Source of the DNA: Notoacmeibacter sp. MSK16QG-6
Lineage (GTDB): Bacteria; Pseudomonadota; Alphaproteobacteria; Rhizobiales; Rhizobiaceae
Direction: 5' to 3'
DNA: 64,000 nt
NCBI RefSeq assembly: GCF_024158145.1
Contig: NZ_JAMYXM010000008.1
Coordinates: 1-64,000 of the forward strand
The notes below the pieces were generated by a model, which worked only from the letters and a program-made list of their open reading frames with translations, did no database searches and was not told where the DNA came from. Both the position numbers and the translations under genes were made by a program. Shown in pieces: positions 62,645 to 64,000 of this stretch; within the stretch, counting starts at the first letter, position 1; every line of letters starts with the position of its first letter.

Positions 62645-64000
62645 CCACTCCCCTTTCCTCCAGCCAGACCGCCGGCCAATCGCTGCCGTGCGTCTCGCTG
62701 AGCTGATCAATGCGTTTGAGATTGTCCTTGCCGGACGCGCCGACGAAGGCGAGCGCCACGGGCCCCAGCGACATGTCAAAGAGCCGCCGGCCTTCGGGCG
62801 AGGCGACGTAGTATTCGCGTTTGGGAATGGCCGTCGCGACGATTTCGATCTGCCGGTCGTTGAAGCCGATGCGTTCGTAGAACTCGCGCGTTCCCGATTC
62901 CCGCGCCGCGCCATTGGGCAGGCAAATCTTGGTCGGGCAGCTTTCCTTGAGCACGTCGATGATGCCGGACTGCTCCGCGTCCGAGATCGACTGGGTGGCC
63001 AGCACGACCGCGCAATTGGCCTTGCGCAGCACCTTCAGCCATTCCCTGATCTTGTCGCGGAACATCGGATGACCGAGCATCAGCCATGCTTCGTCGAGGA
63101 TGATGAGGCTCGGTGCCCCGGTGAGGCGTTTTTCGATGCGGCGGAAGAGATAGAGCAGAACGGGCACGAGATTGCGCTCGCCCATATTCATCAGCTCTTC
63201 GACCTCGAAGGTCTGGAACGATCCAAGTGTCAGACCATCCTCTTCCGCATCGAGAAGCTGCCCCATCGGCCCATCGACCGTGTAGTGTTGAAGGGCGGTC
63301 TTGATTTCGCGCATCTGCACGCCGCTGACGAAATCGGACAGCGAGCGGCCGCGGGCGTCGGCAAGCAAACCGATCTGGCGAGCGATTGCGTTGCGGTGAT
63401 CCGGGGTTATCGTTACGCCCTGCATGGCGACGAGTGTCTCGACCCACTCTGCCGCCCAGGCGCGGTCACCATCCGTCGATAGCTCGGCCAGCGGGCAGAA
63501 GGCGAGCGCTGTCCCCTCCCCGGCTCCGATCTCGTAGTGATCTCCGCCCGCGGCCTTGGTCAGCGGATAAAGCGACTTCCCCTTGTCGAAGGCGAAGATC
63601 TGCGCATGCTCATAGCGCCGGAACTGTGCGGCGATCAGCGCCAACAGTGTCGACTTGCCCGATCCCGTCGGGCCGAAGATCAGCGTGTGGCCGACATCGT
63701 CGACGTGAAGGTTCAACCGGAAGGGAGACGAGCCGCTGGCGACCTGCATTAGAGGCGGGGCGTTGGGCGGGTAGAACGGGCAAGGTGCCACGGCGCTGCC
63801 CGCCCAGACGGAATTGACCGGAATGAGATCGGCAAGGTTGCGGGTGTTGATCAGCGGTTCGCGGACATTGGCGTAGGTATTGCCCGGCAGGCTGCCGAGA
63901 TAGGCCTCGGTGGCATTGAGGGTTTCGATGCGGGCGCCAAAACCTTCGGCCTGGATCAGCCTCCGGACGGCTTCTGCCTGATCGCGCAGGCGGGCTTCAT
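62613..64000 (-). CDS. trbE: Conjugal transfer ATPase TrbE (VirB4-like), N-terminus outside window
   Basis: The frame is open to the right edge, so only the C-terminal 462 residues are visible. They include NATEAYLGSLPGNTYANVRE, Walker A GPTGSGKST, Walker B LIILDEAWLMLGHP and VLATQSISDAEQSGI. TrbE is the VirB4-type ATPase energising pilus assembly and transfer. A GTG at 63791 is not the real start because the coding similarity continues upstream of it. Confidence 0.93.
   Translation of the reverse strand, partial: EARLRDQAEAVRRLIQAEGFGARIETLNATEAYLGSLPGNTYANVREPLINTRNLADLIPVNSVWAGSAVAPCPFYPPNAPPLMQVASGSSPFRLNLHVDDVGHTLIFGPTGSGKSTLLALIAAQFRRYEHAQIFAFDKGKSLYPLTKAAGGDHYEIGAGEGTALAFCPLAELSTDGDRAWAAEWVETLVAMQGVTITPDHRNAIARQIGLLADARGRSLSDFVSGVQMREIKTALQHYTVDGPMGQLLDAEEDGLTLGSFQTFEVEELMNMGERNLVPVLLYLFRRIEKRLTGAPSLIILDEAWLMLGHPMFRDKIREWLKVLRKANCAVVLATQSISDAEQSGIIDVLKESCPTKICLPNGAARESGTREFYERIGFNDRQIEIVATAIPKREYYVASPEGRRLFDMSLGPVALAFVGASGKDNLKRIDQLSETHGSDWPAVWLEERGVDDAKRILTHS

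Overview
The window reads as part of a large conjugative plasmid, or a conjugative element, of an alphaproteobacterium of the order Hyphomicrobiales (rhizobia, Agrobacterium and relatives). The main support is a Ti-plasmid-type transfer system: TraA relaxase, traCDG and traFBH around an oriT-like region, a trbEJKLFGHI cluster, and a LuxR/LuxI/TraM quorum-sensing block. I saw no repABC genes, rRNA, tRNA, transposase or CRISPR array, so replicon type cannot be settled here.

Region 1 (1-10.2 kb) is a catabolic regulon for a phosphorylated substrate. A DeoR-type regulator leads a tightly overlapping minus-strand operon: solute-binding protein, two permeases, glycerophosphodiester phosphodiesterase, UgpC-type ATPase, inositol-monophosphatase-family enzyme and a DUF4432 protein cut by the left edge. 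Divergent from it, across an intergenic region with palindromic operator candidates, lie a Na/Pi-cotransporter/PhoU protein and a HAD phosphatase. The likely logic is to import an organophosphate, strip its phosphate and export the excess. A TetR regulator with a small membrane protein (10.3-11.3 kb) and a secreted endonuclease/exonuclease/phosphatase-fold protein (11.4-12.5 kb) follow.

Region 2 (12.5-33.5 kb) is plasmid backbone of poorly characterised genes: a TOPRIM/DUF3991 protein, DUF1419-like and DUF3085-like proteins, a 1,699-residue methyltransferase-helicase fusion, a ParB-like protein, a DUF7007-like cluster, a Phd/PemK-type toxin-antitoxin pair, an ArdC-type antirestriction protein, a PP-loop/cysteine protein, DUF736 and WGR proteins. 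Several are preceded by long GC-rich non-coding leaders. Inside it sits cargo (26.6-29.6 kb): an HWE histidine kinase, a single-domain response regulator, and bluB under a cobalamin riboswitch.

Region 3 (33.5-41.8 kb) is the tra region: traG-traD-traC leftward and traA-traF-traB-traH rightward, with the oriT candidate between them.

Region 4 (41.8-53.9 kb) is a catabolic insertion between the tra and trb halves, partly of visibly lower GC: a LysR regulator, a polar-amino-acid-type ABC transporter with two ATPases, a divergent argininosuccinate-lyase-family enzyme, a second LysR regulator, and gabT-gabD-glutamate dehydrogenase. Together these could take up an N-substituted amino acid, cleave it, and send a GABA-like product to succinate while recycling glutamate.

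Region 5 (53.9-64 kb) is quorum sensing and mating-pair formation: a LuxR regulator and AHL synthase, a highly structured RNA leader, a TraM-like antiactivator, a TraR-like regulator at the end of the trb operon, and trbI-H-G-F-L-K-J-E, with trbE cut by the right edge. The structured RNA between the AHL synthase and traM (about 55,632-55,855) is the most novel-looking element of the window.
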